Shown: positions 7,943 to 17,259, numbered from the stretch's first letter. The stretch: 64,000 bases of DNA from Alteromonadaceae bacterium BrNp21-10 (GCA_030418115.1 JAUHQD010000001.1:62001-126000), one strand, 5' to 3'. Numbers and translations: made by a program. The notes: generated by a model not told the origin, from the sequence alone.

Positions 7943-8656
7943 TCAGCGGGTTAACATAAAACCGACGAGTCCCAGAACAAAACCAAGAATGGCTCCTAAC
8001 GGCGGCGCATAATGGGCTTCGAGCTTCACTTGTGGGGCAATGTCTTGAAAGATTGAATATAAAATACCGCCTGCGGCAAATAACATGATCACACTAATAG
8101 ACAAGTGCATATCGGCTAACCATAAAAATCCTGCAATTGCGGCAATCGGCCCCAACAACGCCATACTAACGAATATGAGAATGGCTTTACTGGGTTTTAA
8201 TGAGCCTGCGGCATTGAGTTCACGATAGGCGTTAAATCCTTCAGGAAGATTCTGCAAACCAATCAATAAGGCTAGCAAATAGGCTTGCGCAGAATCGGCG
8301 GCAAATGCGGCACCAAGGGCAATGGACTCTGGAATAAAATCTGCAAGCATAGCGGCTAATTGACTCGCCTGAGTTTTTATACGATTTAGCACAATATCTA
8401 GTGCCATAAAGGCTAAACCCCCGGCCATAAAACATAACGCTGCCCACAGTGGATTTAAGTGCTGAATACCTTCGGGGACTAACACTAATGCGATTGCAGA
8501 CAGCAAAGCGCCGCCACCAAACGCCATCACCCCATGACGAAATTCATTTTTCAACCAGTCGGATTGAATATCCTCAATGCTGGCAAGGACTGCCCCCAAT
8601 GGCATGGCCAATCCTGCGAGCAAAGTAATAACGCCGACGATTAGTATAGATTCCAT
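7943..8656 (-). CDS. ZIP-family metal transporter
   Basis: A 237-residue, eight-helix inner-membrane protein. The paired metal-binding helices carry FIPESIALG (about 118-126) and LQNLPEGFNA (TM5), matching the ZIP signature in which His/Glu residues line the path for Zn2+, Fe2+ or Mn2+ uptake. The first motif has Pro-Glu-Ser where many ZIPs have His-Ser/Asn, so metal preference may differ. A good SD (AGAAGGG) precedes the ATG at 8656. A possible 47-residue membrane protein gene ends 26 nt upstream. Confidence 0.85.
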   Translation of the reverse strand: MESILIVGVITLLAGLAMPLGAVLASIEDIQSDWLKNEFRHGVMAFGGGALLSAIALVLVPEGIQHLNPLWAALCFMAGGLAFMALDIVLNRIKTQASQLAAMLADFIPESIALGAAFAADSAQAYLLALLIGLQNLPEGFNAYRELNAAGSLKPSKAILIFVSMALLGPIAAIAGFLWLADMHLSISVIMLFAAGGILYSIFQDIAPQVKLEAHYAPPLGAILGFVLGLVGFMLTR

Positions 8657-8682
8657 CGATTTAGCCCTTCTTAATATAAGGT

Positions 8683-8826
8683 TTATTTAGCAACATAAAC
8701 GGAGATTATTACACCAATAAAATACAGTTCTAGCAGCAAATAGATAAACACAGAATAACTACGTTTCTTCATGGCGCGATAACTAAAGTAGGTAATTGTC
8801 GTTAGCATTAATAGGGCTATGGTCAT
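8683..8826 (-). CDS. Possible 47-residue two-helix membrane protein
   Basis: The frame encodes 47 residues with two hydrophobic stretches (ALLMLTTITYF and VFIYLLLELYFIGVIISVYV) split by a basic loop (RAMKKRS), a normal positive-inside hairpin. It ends 26 nt before the ZIP gene on the same strand, so cotranscription is likely if it is real. No clear SD precedes the ATG. Against it: very short, no recognised family. Confidence 0.4.
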   Translation of the reverse strand: MTIALLMLTTITYFSYRAMKKRSYSVFIYLLLELYFIGVIISVYVAK

Positions 8827-9129
8827 TGTTTGGCATCGCCGTTAAATCGCCGGTTTTGTTTATGCTGGCTATTGAGACTGAATTCGGCGTGGTGCCCTAG
8901 GTTATTGTTCAATATCAATCCGTTGATTGGTTATGGCACTGTATTTATGGTCTTATCATCCCCGATTTTAATGGCTAATGATAGGCGCTAATTCATGGGA
9001 TTTAACGTGCTCGTGGATACCTAAAGGAATAAAACTGACGAATATTTTAATATTGCGTCAGCGACAGGTAGAATTAGTCACTATTAGGTAGTTAATTATT
9101 ATTCGTTCTTTTCCGCTAAGGCACCCATA
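8827..9129. other. Intergenic region upstream of lrgAB
   Basis: This 303-nt region between divergent units holds no gene I can support. It contains an imperfect palindrome at 9036-9060 close to lrgA and presumably the promoters of both flanking units, which I could not place. Confidence 0.5.
9036..9060. promoter_or_regulatory. Imperfect palindrome upstream of lrgA, possible operator
   Basis: Arms TGACGAATATT and AATATTGCGTCA pair except for one bulged base, centred about 80 nt before the lrgA start. Size and position would suit a dimeric regulator such as a LysR-type protein, which often control lrgAB, but no regulator gene lies next to it. Confidence 0.3.
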
Positions 9130-9537
9130 TTGACAACGTCCCGACGAACTTTCATGCCAACGTTTAAGGTGGTGAGCCACTATTTTATTGCCGTCGCGAC
9201 GGTTACCTGTTGTTTGTTGTTAGGTCGACTCATCCACCAGTATGTGGCGTTTTTGCCTCCCGCATTGTATGGCATGTTGTTATTTACTTTGGTTCTGAGC
9301 ATTGGCAACAGCACGCAACTATTGCCGGAGCACCTTTTTCATCAACCGATGTCGGTGGCATTGCGTTATCTGGCGATTGTGTTTGTGCCGGTGACTACCG
9401 GCGTAATGCAATATGCAGATCTGATATTAGCCAGCGGTTTGAAGCTGGTGTTTATTGGCGTTATCACTACTTTAAGCGTAATTAGTTTGGTGGGCTTGCT
9501 CAGTAAAAAGCTGCTTAAGGAAGATGGCAATGCTTGA
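9130..9537 (+). CDS. lrgA: LrgA/CidA-family holin-like membrane protein
   Basis: A 135-residue protein with four predicted helices and the family motif LPPALYGMLLF (about 42-52). LrgA and LrgB form a membrane pair linked to control of cell lysis and, in several bacteria, to export or uptake of pyruvate and related metabolites. The start is a TTG at 9130 with an AAGG SD 8 nt upstream; an ATG at 9154 is the alternative but lacks a clear SD. It overlaps lrgB, so the two are translationally coupled. Confidence 0.8.
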   Translation: MTTSRRTFMPTFKVVSHYFIAVATVTCCLLLGRLIHQYVAFLPPALYGMLLFTLVLSIGNSTQLLPEHLFHQPMSVALRYLAIVFVPVTTGVMQYADLILASGLKLVFIGVITTLSVISLVGLLSKKLLKEDGNA

Positions 9538-10264
9538 TATTGTCGGCTTCTGTGGTTTAACCATTGTGGTGTTTCTTGGTTGGTTTACGGTGCAGCAGAA
9601 AACGCGCAAGGTGTTGCTTAATCCGGTATTGATGTCGTTATTAACCCTGATTGGTTTGTTTTTGTTGCTGGGTATTCCCTATAGCGATTACATGCAAGGG
9701 GCACAATATATCAATATCTTGTTAGAGCCAGCGGTGGTATTGCTTGGATATCCCTTATATAAGCAATTGCGATTATTGCGTGCCCAGTGGCGCAAGATTG
9801 TGCTTATTTGTTTTATCGCTGCTTTTAGTTCATTAACCATTAGTGCGTTGCTTGCTAATGTTATGGGGCTGGAAGATTGGTTGATAGCCTCGCTAGTAAC
9901 GCTAAATATAACCACGGCGATTGCGATGTCTACCAGTGCGGAGCTAGGCGGCACTGGCGCTATTACCGCTAATATTGTGTTTATTGGCGGCATGACCGGC
10001 AGTATTGCTGGTGTTTACTGGTTACGTTTAATTGGTGTGATTCAGCCTATTAGCGATAATTTGTCTACGTCTTCTAGGGAAAGCATCACAGAGCAAAAAG
10101 CGTTGGGTTTGGCAATTGGTAGTACTGCTCATGCCATTGGCACCGCGACTATCGTCAAAGAGTTTCCATTAGGGGCGGCCTATTCTTCTACGGCCTTGAT
10201 TCTTTGTGCGATCATTAGCGCCATCATTGCGCCCTTTTACATTCCGCTATTACTTAGCTTTTGA
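9530..10264 (+). CDS. lrgB: LrgB-family membrane protein
   Basis: About 244 residues, many-helix inner-membrane protein. Conserved LrgB blocks are LEPAVVLLGYPLYKQ, NITTAIAMSTSAELGG (where relatives have K-S-V-T-T-P) and GSTAHAIGTATIVKE. It works with LrgA as a membrane complex. The ATG at 9530 is preferred because AAGGA lies 8 nt before it; an in-frame ATG at 9524 directly abuts the SD. It overlaps the end of lrgA by 8 nt. Confidence 0.85.
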   Translation: MLDIVGFCGLTIVVFLGWFTVQQKTRKVLLNPVLMSLLTLIGLFLLLGIPYSDYMQGAQYINILLEPAVVLLGYPLYKQLRLLRAQWRKIVLICFIAAFSSLTISALLANVMGLEDWLIASLVTLNITTAIAMSTSAELGGTGAITANIVFIGGMTGSIAGVYWLRLIGVIQPISDNLSTSSRESITEQKALGLAIGSTAHAIGTATIVKEFPLGAAYSSTALILCAIISAIIAPFYIPLLLSF

Positions 10265-10295
10265 GCATTAAACCTTAATTTTCATCGGAAATATT

Positions 10296-10727
10296 ATGCA
10301 TATAGTCTGTTCACAATGTTTTGCCATTAACCGTATCCCAGAGGATAAAAGCCATCATCATGGTAAATGTGGAAAATGCCAACAAGGGGTGTATTCGGCC
10401 AAACCAGTGGCATTGGGTAATGACAATTTTTATCGTTTTATTGAGAAAAATGACTTGCCGGTAATTGTAGATTTTTGGGCAAGTTGGTGCGGCCCATGCT
10501 TGGCAATGGCACCGGTGTTTGATGCACTTGCTGAGGAATCGCAAGGGTTATTGTTTGCCAAAGTGGAGACCGAACAAGCACAACAAATTTCCACCGATGC
10601 CGGTATTCGCAGTATTCCAACGTTAATCTTCTTCCATCATGGGCAAGAGCTTGACCGTATCTCCGGTGGATTGCGCGAGCCTCAACTCAAATCGTGGATC
10701 ATGCAGTGTTTGCAAAAGCTAGGCTAA
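10296..10727 (+). CDS. trxC: Thioredoxin 2 with N-terminal zinc-binding motif
   Basis: A 143-residue protein. Residues 5-28 carry two CxxC pairs (Cys5/Cys8 and Cys25/Cys28), the zinc site that distinguishes TrxC from TrxA. The thioredoxin fold follows with active site WCGPC at 64-68 and the cis-proline block RSIPTLIFF. It reduces protein disulfides in the cytosol using thioredoxin reductase and is often induced in oxidative stress. It lies 31 nt after lrgB and may be read from the same transcript. Confidence 0.93.
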   Translation: MHIVCSQCFAINRIPEDKSHHHGKCGKCQQGVYSAKPVALGNDNFYRFIEKNDLPVIVDFWASWCGPCLAMAPVFDALAEESQGLLFAKVETEQAQQISTDAGIRSIPTLIFFHHGQELDRISGGLREPQLKSWIMQCLQKLG

Positions 10728-10764
10728 CTACGAAAAACAAATTGTAGCCAGCCTACTTTTACAA

Positions 10765-11955
10765 TCAAGCTTCTGCCGTTTGAGCAGTCGGCTTGGATAT
10801 TTTACCATTGAGTAACCAGCCGATAGGCGTGTATTTAACCAACAGCAAGTAGCTAATAAAGCCAATGATTAACGTGCCTATTGAGCTAATTAAAAACTCG
10901 ACTATAAGCGGCAATTGGGTATCTAGCAAAGCAAACTGAATGGTCCATAGTACCGGTAAGTGGATGATGTAGATCCAGTATGATGAATCCGCAATAATCT
11001 TTACCGCTGCATTTTGTTGGTTAAAGAACTTACGGCCTAACACTAACAGCACTAGGCTGATATATACGCCAGTATAGGCTTGTAACGCCGCTAAAAATGC
11101 TTGGTTGAGGTCAAAATCAGGAGCGGTTGCGATGTTGACCATCATGTCTTGCATGTTGATGGTTGCCGGTAATTGCTGATAAAACACCCCATAGGCCGTC
11201 ACTCCGGCAATTAGCATCCATCCCCAATAGGGCGTTAATTTATCTAAGAAGTTTTCGTATTTAAATAGTCCGTAACCTAACATAAAGAACAATCCATAAG
11301 ATCCGAACGACCACAGCTGTGGAGTAAACTGCTCCGGCGCTGGTAACGGTAAATGTTGCGTCATATAAGCAGGTACTAACAGTAGCGGTGCCGCAATGAG
11401 GAATATTTTAGGGAACGCCTGTACCTTGGCCATCCAATCAATTCGCACAAACTTTACAAGTACTGTAGTGACCACATAGAAAAAGGTCAGATTATATAAA
11501 AACCATAAATGGCTGGTGGTAATCGGCTGTTCAGGAGGTTGTGGCATTTGTGCCGTCATCGAGATCATGGCTAACATCGGTGATTTGTTTTCGACATCAT
11601 TAATCGCCCAGCCAAAAATGACTACAAAAGACGTCATTACCAGCGGCAGAAAAATTGAAAAGGGCAACGTAATGCGCATTAAGCGGTTTTTTACCATTGC
11701 AGCTAATCCGCGTTTTTGGATTAACAGTGCCGTAAAGAAGCCTGCAATAATGAAAAACAGCGGCATTCTGAAGGTATGACTGAAAAACGCCAGCATATCG
11801 ACTACCGCAGAGTTTTCTGAGTCTGCGACCGGCCAAAGGTAATGAAGCAAGGGGCTATAAGCTAATACAGCGTGAAAGAATATGCCAAGCAACATCGCAA
11901 AGGCCCGTAAATTGTCCATGTAATGGACACGACTATGACTACCCATAATGAGCAC
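10765..11955 (-). CDS. Acyltransferase 3 family membrane protein (OpgC-like)
   Basis: A 396-residue protein with about ten transmembrane helices. The N-terminal block RVHYMDNLRAFAMLLGIFFHA, with the R-x10-H pattern, and SHLWFLYNL are hallmarks of membrane O-acyltransferases related to OpgC/MdoC, which add succinyl or acetyl groups to periplasmic glucans or other envelope sugars. The acceptor is unknown. A second ATG three codons in is possible. It is convergent with trxC and separate from the ABC operon upstream. Confidence 0.75.
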   Translation of the reverse strand: MLIMGSHSRVHYMDNLRAFAMLLGIFFHAVLAYSPLLHYLWPVADSENSAVVDMLAFFSHTFRMPLFFIIAGFFTALLIQKRGLAAMVKNRLMRITLPFSIFLPLVMTSFVVIFGWAINDVENKSPMLAMISMTAQMPQPPEQPITTSHLWFLYNLTFFYVVTTVLVKFVRIDWMAKVQAFPKIFLIAAPLLLVPAYMTQHLPLPAPEQFTPQLWSFGSYGLFFMLGYGLFKYENFLDKLTPYWGWMLIAGVTAYGVFYQQLPATINMQDMMVNIATAPDFDLNQAFLAALQAYTGVYISLVLLVLGRKFFNQQNAAVKIIADSSYWIYIIHLPVLWTIQFALLDTQLPLIVEFLISSIGTLIIGFISYLLLVKYTPIGWLLNGKISKPTAQTAEA

Positions 11956-12034
11956 CTTTTAAAATAGTGAGTGGAATGATGGGGGCGACTTGAAGACTGC
12001 GTCGCACCGAGTTTTAGTTGTTAGTAGCGGCCCG

Positions 12035-12721
12035 CTATAAGAAACAAACCTTTCGAGATTTGATATAAGTGGTTACGGCTATGATAAGCAATATGATCAA
12101 CACGCCAGCGCCAATCAGGCTCATCACCGTCTGGTTGAAGACTGCTGTTTCTGCAGCCATATGCAGATGAATACCTTCCAGACGAACAACCGCAAACAAA
12201 AACACATTGAATAGCAGATTGATAATCACCATGGTAACAATAGTCACGGCTTCAGAGCCGCTGGTGATGCCGACGCTGAGTAATAATACCGTGCCAACCA
12301 GTATTTCTAAGGCGCAAAGGATAAGCATGGGGATCAATCCATTGGGTATTGGACTAAAAGTAAAAATGAGCAGCGTGACCAACACAATAGGCAACCAGCA
12401 CGTCAGGTAGATGGCTATTCCACCCAGTAACTTCGACAAGGCGTAATCCGTGACGTTAATGGGTAGCCCCATAATAAACGACAGCTGAGATTCTTTTTTC
12501 TCGATGACGATGGAAGCAAACAATACATGGGCACTGGCACCAATGAGTACCGTAATCAGCACTACAACGCCAAGGTGAAAACTAAAATCAGTGGGGAGGG
12601 TCATTATTCCCGCGGCAATCACGCCCAAGGCGCAATAACCCAACATAAACTTCTTATACAGATGCCAGTCTTTGGCAATCAATTTTACAATCATTGGCGT
12701 ATTGATTTTTGAGGTTAGCAT
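12035..12721 (-). CDS. ABC-2 type transporter permease
   Basis: A 228-residue protein with six hydrophobic segments and a short basic C-terminus, the usual size of a YtrC/YtrD-like or ABC-2 permease. It directly follows, and touches, the ATPase gene (shared base 12721), so the two form one exporter. The GntR gene upstream completes an ytr-like operon. Substrate unknown; relatives handle lantibiotics, cell-wall antibiotics or envelope stress. Confidence 0.75.
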   Translation of the reverse strand: MLTSKINTPMIVKLIAKDWHLYKKFMLGYCALGVIAAGIMTLPTDFSFHLGVVVLITVLIGASAHVLFASIVIEKKESQLSFIMGLPINVTDYALSKLLGGIAIYLTCWLPIVLVTLLIFTFSPIPNGLIPMLILCALEILVGTVLLLSVGITSGSEAVTIVTMVIINLLFNVFLFAVVRLEGIHLHMAAETAVFNQTVMSLIGAGVLIILLIIAVTTYIKSRKVCFL

Positions 12722-13614
12722 TATCTTTCTCCTTGCCGACGTAAATTAACATTGGCTAAAAATATCTCTTCTAAACTTAGGCTTTCGACCGCTAGCACCT
12801 TAATGTTTTGTGCTTGATAGGCTTGCACAATATCAGCGGTAAACTTATTGGTGATCACCGCTGCTAAGCGGCCTTGTTGTTCCACTTGCACTATATTGCC
12901 GATGGGAAGTAGTGGTTGGTCTGATGGCAGCTCAAGTTGCAAACGTCGCCAGTTTTCCAAAAAGGTTTCTTTGTCATTGCTATCGAAGATGCTGCCACGA
13001 TCAATAAAAGTAATCTGGTCGGAAATTTTTTCGACATCGGCGGTGTTATGGGAAGAAAATAACACCGTACGTTCTTCGTCTTTAAGGATTAACGCTAGTT
13101 CATTGTTCACTTCCTGACGAGCCACTGGATCTAGCCCCGTAGTGGGTTCATCCAGCACTAACAAACGTGGCTTACGTGCCAGCACTAACAAAAGTTGAGC
13201 CTTAATATGCTGGCCTTTGGAGAATTGCTTGATGTTTTGCTCAAGATTGAGATCAAAGCGCTGCAATAACTCTTTGGCATAAGCATCATCCCAACCAGGG
13301 TAGATGGATTTAATAAATTGCATATGCCAGCCAAGGTTTTTTGCACCATAGAGGCGCATTTCTTCCGAGCTAAAACCCACATTGTGTTTAATCTGGGTTT
13401 GCATCTGTGGTTGAGATTGACCAAGCACGGTAACGTCACCGCTATCGGCTTGCATCAATCCCATAATGATACGGATGGTGGTGGATTTACCTGCGCCATT
13501 GGCACCGACAAATCCCATGATTTGTCCGGTAGGCAAAGCCAAATCAATATTCTTAAGGTCAAAATAGTTAAAATGTTTGCTGACATTGTGTAATTGAATT
13601 GCAAATTCGTTCAT
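12721..13614 (-). CDS. ABC transporter ATP-binding protein (YtrB/BcrA-like)
   Basis: A 297-residue ATPase. Walker A is GANGAGKST (about 37-45), Walker B is LLVLDEP, followed by TTGLDP and the switch His in LFSSHNTADVEK. The signature motif is FSKGQ rather than LSGGQ, a variant seen in this subfamily. It powers the downstream permease. It lies 22 nt after the GntR regulator gene, in one operon. Confidence 0.85.
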   Translation of the reverse strand: MNEFAIQLHNVSKHFNYFDLKNIDLALPTGQIMGFVGANGAGKSTTIRIIMGLMQADSGDVTVLGQSQPQMQTQIKHNVGFSSEEMRLYGAKNLGWHMQFIKSIYPGWDDAYAKELLQRFDLNLEQNIKQFSKGQHIKAQLLLVLARKPRLLVLDEPTTGLDPVARQEVNNELALILKDEERTVLFSSHNTADVEKISDQITFIDRGSIFDSNDKETFLENWRRLQLELPSDQPLLPIGNIVQVEQQGRLAAVITNKFTADIVQAYQAQNIKVLAVESLSLEEIFLANVNLRRQGER

Positions 13615-13636
13615 CGCTTCGTTCCAACTTAAATGG

Positions 13637-14011
13637 TTATTGAGCTAAGACTTCATTTAGCTTTGCGGTGATCTCGTCATCGGATAACCCCAATTGGCGA
13701 GCTGTGCTTACCGCAGTGCGTAATTTCTCATCCAGTTCGGCCAGTTGCAGTTCCGAACGCATTACGTCAGTTTCTGCAATGAATGAACCTCGTCCTTGCT
13801 GGGTATAGATCACACCTTCACGCTCCAATTCTAAATATGCGCGTTTGACGGTAATAACACTGACACTGGTTGCCGCGGCCATTTCCCGTATTGAAGGTAA
13901 TTGAAACCCAGTTGGCCAATCGCCTACCATGACCTTTTGTTTAATCTGGGTCATGATCTGCAAGTACATTGGCCTGCTGTCTTTTTGCGAAAGAAACAAT
14001 TTAATCGTCAT
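13637..14011 (-). CDS. GntR-family regulator, YtrA subfamily
   Basis: A 124-residue repressor. An N-terminal winged helix (YLQIMTQIKQKVMVGDWPTG, then LPSIREMAAATSVSVITVKRAYLELEREG, through GRGSFI) is followed only by a short helical tail, the layout of the YtrA subgroup that controls ABC exporters from the same operon. I chose the ATG at 14011 (MTIKLF) over the one at 14044, because the predicted promoter and operator cover the latter. It probably represses its own operon until an envelope-active compound is sensed. Confidence 0.85.
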   Translation of the reverse strand: MTIKLFLSQKDSRPMYLQIMTQIKQKVMVGDWPTGFQLPSIREMAAATSVSVITVKRAYLELEREGVIYTQQGRGSFIAETDVMRSELQLAELDEKLRTAVSTARQLGLSDDEITAKLNEVLAQ

Positions 14012-14023
14012 TAAAAAATATCG

Positions 14024-14055
14024 CTGTATATATATAATATGCACAGTATATACAG
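14024..14055 (-). promoter_or_regulatory. Operator overlapping the promoter of the GntR-ABC operon
   Basis: A perfect 9-bp inverted repeat (CTGTATATA / TATATACAG, 14-nt spacer). On the minus strand a promoter fits: -35 TTGCCA (14067-14072), 16-nt spacer, -10 TATACT (14045-14050), so the repeat covers the -10 and start site. This is where a YtrA-type autorepressor would bind. Confidence 0.65.
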
Positions 14056-14185
14056 ATATGCCTAGTTGGCAACACTTTTGATTAAAAAATTTAAAAGTGG
14101 AGGAGGTGAGTTAACCGAAGTCCGGCTAGTTTTAAGGTGAGGATGCTGAAATTTCCCAAATTTTATTGGGGTAAATCGTTATAGG

Positions 14186-16081
14186 TTAAACAGGTAACAG
14201 CCGTTGTTGAGTATTGGCTGTGAATATTTCCATGCGATCACGGCCATGCTCTTTTGCTTGATATAGCGCTTTGTCAGCTTGTGCTATTAATTCTTCAATA
14301 CTTTTTTGCTCCTGATAAACACTTAAGCCACAGGAAATAGAGATCTCCATGTCGATATTGTCAAATTCACTAGCAATGTTCTGGGTATGTTTTCTTAAAC
14401 TATGCAGTAAGTTTTCCGCCGCGCTTTGCTGAGTATGGGGTAGGGCAATAATAAATTCCTCACCACCAATGCGGCCAACAATATCAGTGCTGCGAAAGAT
14501 TGATTGGCAGACGTTACCAAAGCGCTGTAATACTTTATCGCCAATGGCATGACCAAATTGGTCGTTAATTTTTTTGAAAAAATCTAAATCAACTACCACA
14601 ACACATAGCTGAAAATGGTGGCGGACGGCCAAATCAAACTGAAAAGACAATATTTCCAACGCTTTTCTGCGATTCAGCAAGCCAGTTAAGCTATCCACAT
14701 TGGCCAAATGTAACAGCCGTTTTTTATTTTGTTGATTGCGGTAGACTAATATGGCTAGCAGCAAGCAAATCAACAATGAAAAACCAAACATTGCCCACAA
14801 ATAAATGTTTTGCCGTTGTTGCGCCCCAAGGGTAATTTTTTGTAATTCATTTTGCCGTGCTAACAATTGGTTATTTTGTTCTTTAGATTCTAATTCGTAA
14901 TGGGAGCGTAGTTGATGTAATTGTTCGGTACTTTGTTGGCTATAAATGCGTTGCTTAGCCCTGACTGTTTTGTGCAATTGTTGATAGGCTTGTTGGAAAT
15001 TGCCTTTGAGAGCTTCCACCCTAGCAACTTGCTCATCAAGGGATATTTTCTGAATAGGCATGGACGTGGGATCTAGGTACTCGCGAGCGGCTTGCAAGTA
15101 TTGCTCAGCTTCTTCCAGCTCTTTATTGGCTATCGCTAAGGCGGATAGGCTTTTTGTTACATCCAACTGCATATAAGGATTTTGCGCTTGATCGAATATT
15201 TCTTTGGCTTTAAGTAATTGTTGCTCAGCTAAGGCATATTTTTGGTCTTTGATATTCACTGCAGCCAGTTCTTTGATGGCATAGGCGATACCTTGAATAT
15301 CGCCCACCTGTTTGGCCAGTTCCGCCGAGCGTTGTAATTGTGCCTTGCCGACGGCGATATTACCGCTGCCGATATTCGCTCGTCCTAAACCATATAAAGA
15401 AATGCTCAATTCCTGCCATTGCTGATGTTGTTCATGGTAGATAGACGCTTCTTCGAAGTAGGGGATTGAGAGTTCAGGTTCGTGACGATATTCATAAACT
15501 AGTGCAATTGCACCTGCAAGTTGACCCAGTGAAACCAAGGAATTAGGTTGTGGCGCGAGAGTGTGGGCATTTTGCAAATCCTGCATAGCTCCTGGGTAAT
15601 CAACTAAGCTGGTTAACAATGCACCGCGTACAAAAAGCCCATCAAGGCGCAAACTTAAATCATGATGTTGTTCGGCCCATTCCAATGCTGCATTGACTAA
15701 CTCTAATCCCTTAGCAGGGGTACCAGTGCCATCATAGGCCAGTCCTTGAGCTAGATGTAATTGGTGGTAAAGCCATGGTTGTTGTGTGGGGTGTACCAGT
15801 TTGGCACCCGTTTGCGCTTGTGCCAGAGCCTCATGAGGGTAGGTCAATATATAGTAAGTTTGGCTCAATAATAGGTGATACTGAGCTTGGATTAATGGTG
15901 GGCTATAATCAGTAACGGGCTCATTCAGCAGCTCGGCTAAGACTGCGTGAGCGTCAGTACCTAACCGTTGTTGTTGAGTTTGAAAGCGATCTTGCAGCTG
16001 TGTTAACCACTCTGCTGCCATGGACGACGCACTGGCAAACAATAGTGCGATAAGCAAACAGACGCCTCTGGCATTAGTCAA
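14186..16081 (-). CDS. Diguanylate cyclase with periplasmic TPR sensor region
   Basis: A 631-residue membrane protein. A signal peptide (1-23, ASSMAAE) is followed by helical TPR-like repeats (about 30-400), a coiled segment, one transmembrane helix (about 426-447) and a cytosolic GGDEF domain (463-620). The active-site loop is GGEEF (539-543), with an inhibitory I-site RSTD five residues before it, so the enzyme should make c-di-GMP from two GTP and be subject to product inhibition. The external TPR region likely senses a protein or peptide. It may feed the PilZ proteins encoded near radA, though many cyclases exist per genome. Confidence 0.88.
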   Translation of the reverse strand: MTNARGVCLLIALLFASASSMAAEWLTQLQDRFQTQQQRLGTDAHAVLAELLNEPVTDYSPPLIQAQYHLLLSQTYYILTYPHEALAQAQTGAKLVHPTQQPWLYHQLHLAQGLAYDGTGTPAKGLELVNAALEWAEQHHDLSLRLDGLFVRGALLTSLVDYPGAMQDLQNAHTLAPQPNSLVSLGQLAGAIALVYEYRHEPELSIPYFEEASIYHEQHQQWQELSISLYGLGRANIGSGNIAVGKAQLQRSAELAKQVGDIQGIAYAIKELAAVNIKDQKYALAEQQLLKAKEIFDQAQNPYMQLDVTKSLSALAIANKELEEAEQYLQAAREYLDPTSMPIQKISLDEQVARVEALKGNFQQAYQQLHKTVRAKQRIYSQQSTEQLHQLRSHYELESKEQNNQLLARQNELQKITLGAQQRQNIYLWAMFGFSLLICLLLAILVYRNQQNKKRLLHLANVDSLTGLLNRRKALEILSFQFDLAVRHHFQLCVVVVDLDFFKKINDQFGHAIGDKVLQRFGNVCQSIFRSTDIVGRIGGEEFIIALPHTQQSAAENLLHSLRKHTQNIASEFDNIDMEISISCGLSVYQEQKSIEELIAQADKALYQAKEHGRDRMEIFTANTQQRLLPV

Positions 16082-16207
16082 AGTGGTATTTCAGTAATTT
16101 TATTGCAAACTAGTGTTTGATAAACATGACATCCCATATTTTATCTCTTATCCACAATTTAATTGGCCGGTGGCTTTTAGCTTAATTAAATTATCCGTTA
16201 TTTGCCA

Positions 16208-17116
16208 TTATGATTTCTGCGCGGCAATCACCGATATCTCGACTAATAACTCTGGTCGTGCCATGGCGGCTTGCACGCATGCACGGGCCGGAGCATGGCC
16301 TTCGGGTACCCAGTTATCCCAGATTTCATTCATGTCAGCGAAGTATTGCATGTCTTTAACATAAATAGTGGCGGATAAAATATGTTCGCGATCGCTATTG
16401 GCATCTTGCAATAGTGTATCGACTTTATCTAACATGGTTTGGGTTTGTTCTTTGATGCCTTGGTTAGCATCAGCCGCCACTTGGCCACACAAATACACAG
16501 TACCTTGATGGATGACAATACGGCTCATACGCGGTTTGGTTTCTTTGCGAATAATAGCTGTACTTGTTGGTTGGGTTTTGGCTGGTGTGGCAGTCGCTAA
16601 CTCTAAACCTTCTTTACCACTGAATAAATGCCCATAGCGGGATTCACGTTTACCAGGCTCTCTGGCTAATTTAACTACCAGTTGCTCACCATTAAAATCT
16701 TGTAAGCTGTTTAGTACCGTTTCAATTTCATCAACGTTGGCGAATTCAGCTAAACGATTGCTGCGGGTACGAAGTTCACCGGGCGTTTGTGGGCCACGTA
16801 ATAACATGACACAAATTATCGCCAGTTGTTGGCAGTTAAATTTTAGGTCACTAAATTCGGTATTACAGAAGCGGTGTTTGTATTTGGTGGCGCGGCTGGC
16901 GGAATATTCAAAGGTTAGATTTTTATCCCGTAGTTCATCCAAAGTATTTTGTACTTCTGACTCGCTCAGCTCCATCACCGGCTCACGGTTACTTTTTTGA
17001 TTACAACCTAAGGTTAGGGAGTTCAGTGACAATGGATATTGGTCGGGAGTGGTAATTTCTTTTTCGAGTAAGACGCCAATGACTCTGGCTTGAAGAGGAG
17101 TTAACTGTAGTAACAT
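16208..17116 (-). CDS. YceH-RidA fusion protein
   Basis: One unbroken 302-residue frame joins two families. Residues 1 to about 165 follow E. coli YceH (DUF480) closely: [57 protein letters not shown]. After a Thr/Pro-rich linker, residues about 185-302 form a full RidA/YjgF domain ([22 protein letters not shown]) with the conserved active-site Arg in PARACV and Glu in LLVEIS. RidA domains deaminate reactive enamine/imine intermediates; YceH is a winged-helix-like protein of unclear role. The usual YceH C-terminal coiled coil is replaced by RidA. The start at 17116 has the SD AAGGA; an upstream ATG at 17146 lacks one. Confidence 0.85.
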   Translation of the reverse strand: MLLQLTPLQARVIGVLLEKEITTPDQYPLSLNSLTLGCNQKSNREPVMELSESEVQNTLDELRDKNLTFEYSASRATKYKHRFCNTEFSDLKFNCQQLAIICVMLLRGPQTPGELRTRSNRLAEFANVDEIETVLNSLQDFNGEQLVVKLAREPGKRESRYGHLFSGKEGLELATATPAKTQPTSTAIIRKETKPRMSRIVIHQGTVYLCGQVAADANQGIKEQTQTMLDKVDTLLQDANSDREHILSATIYVKDMQYFADMNEIWDNWVPEGHAPARACVQAAMARPELLVEISVIAAQKS

Positions 17117-17259
17117 TTTGAATTCCTTGTATACCGCATCGCCCACGCTGTGCGTGTTCGCTTTTAAGAAGTCGATGATTATAGTGTGCCATAGCTGAAA
17201 TTGAAGGGCTTTGGCGTTATTTATTAGGTGTTTTTGTTGGCGGTAAATTTACTGTAACT

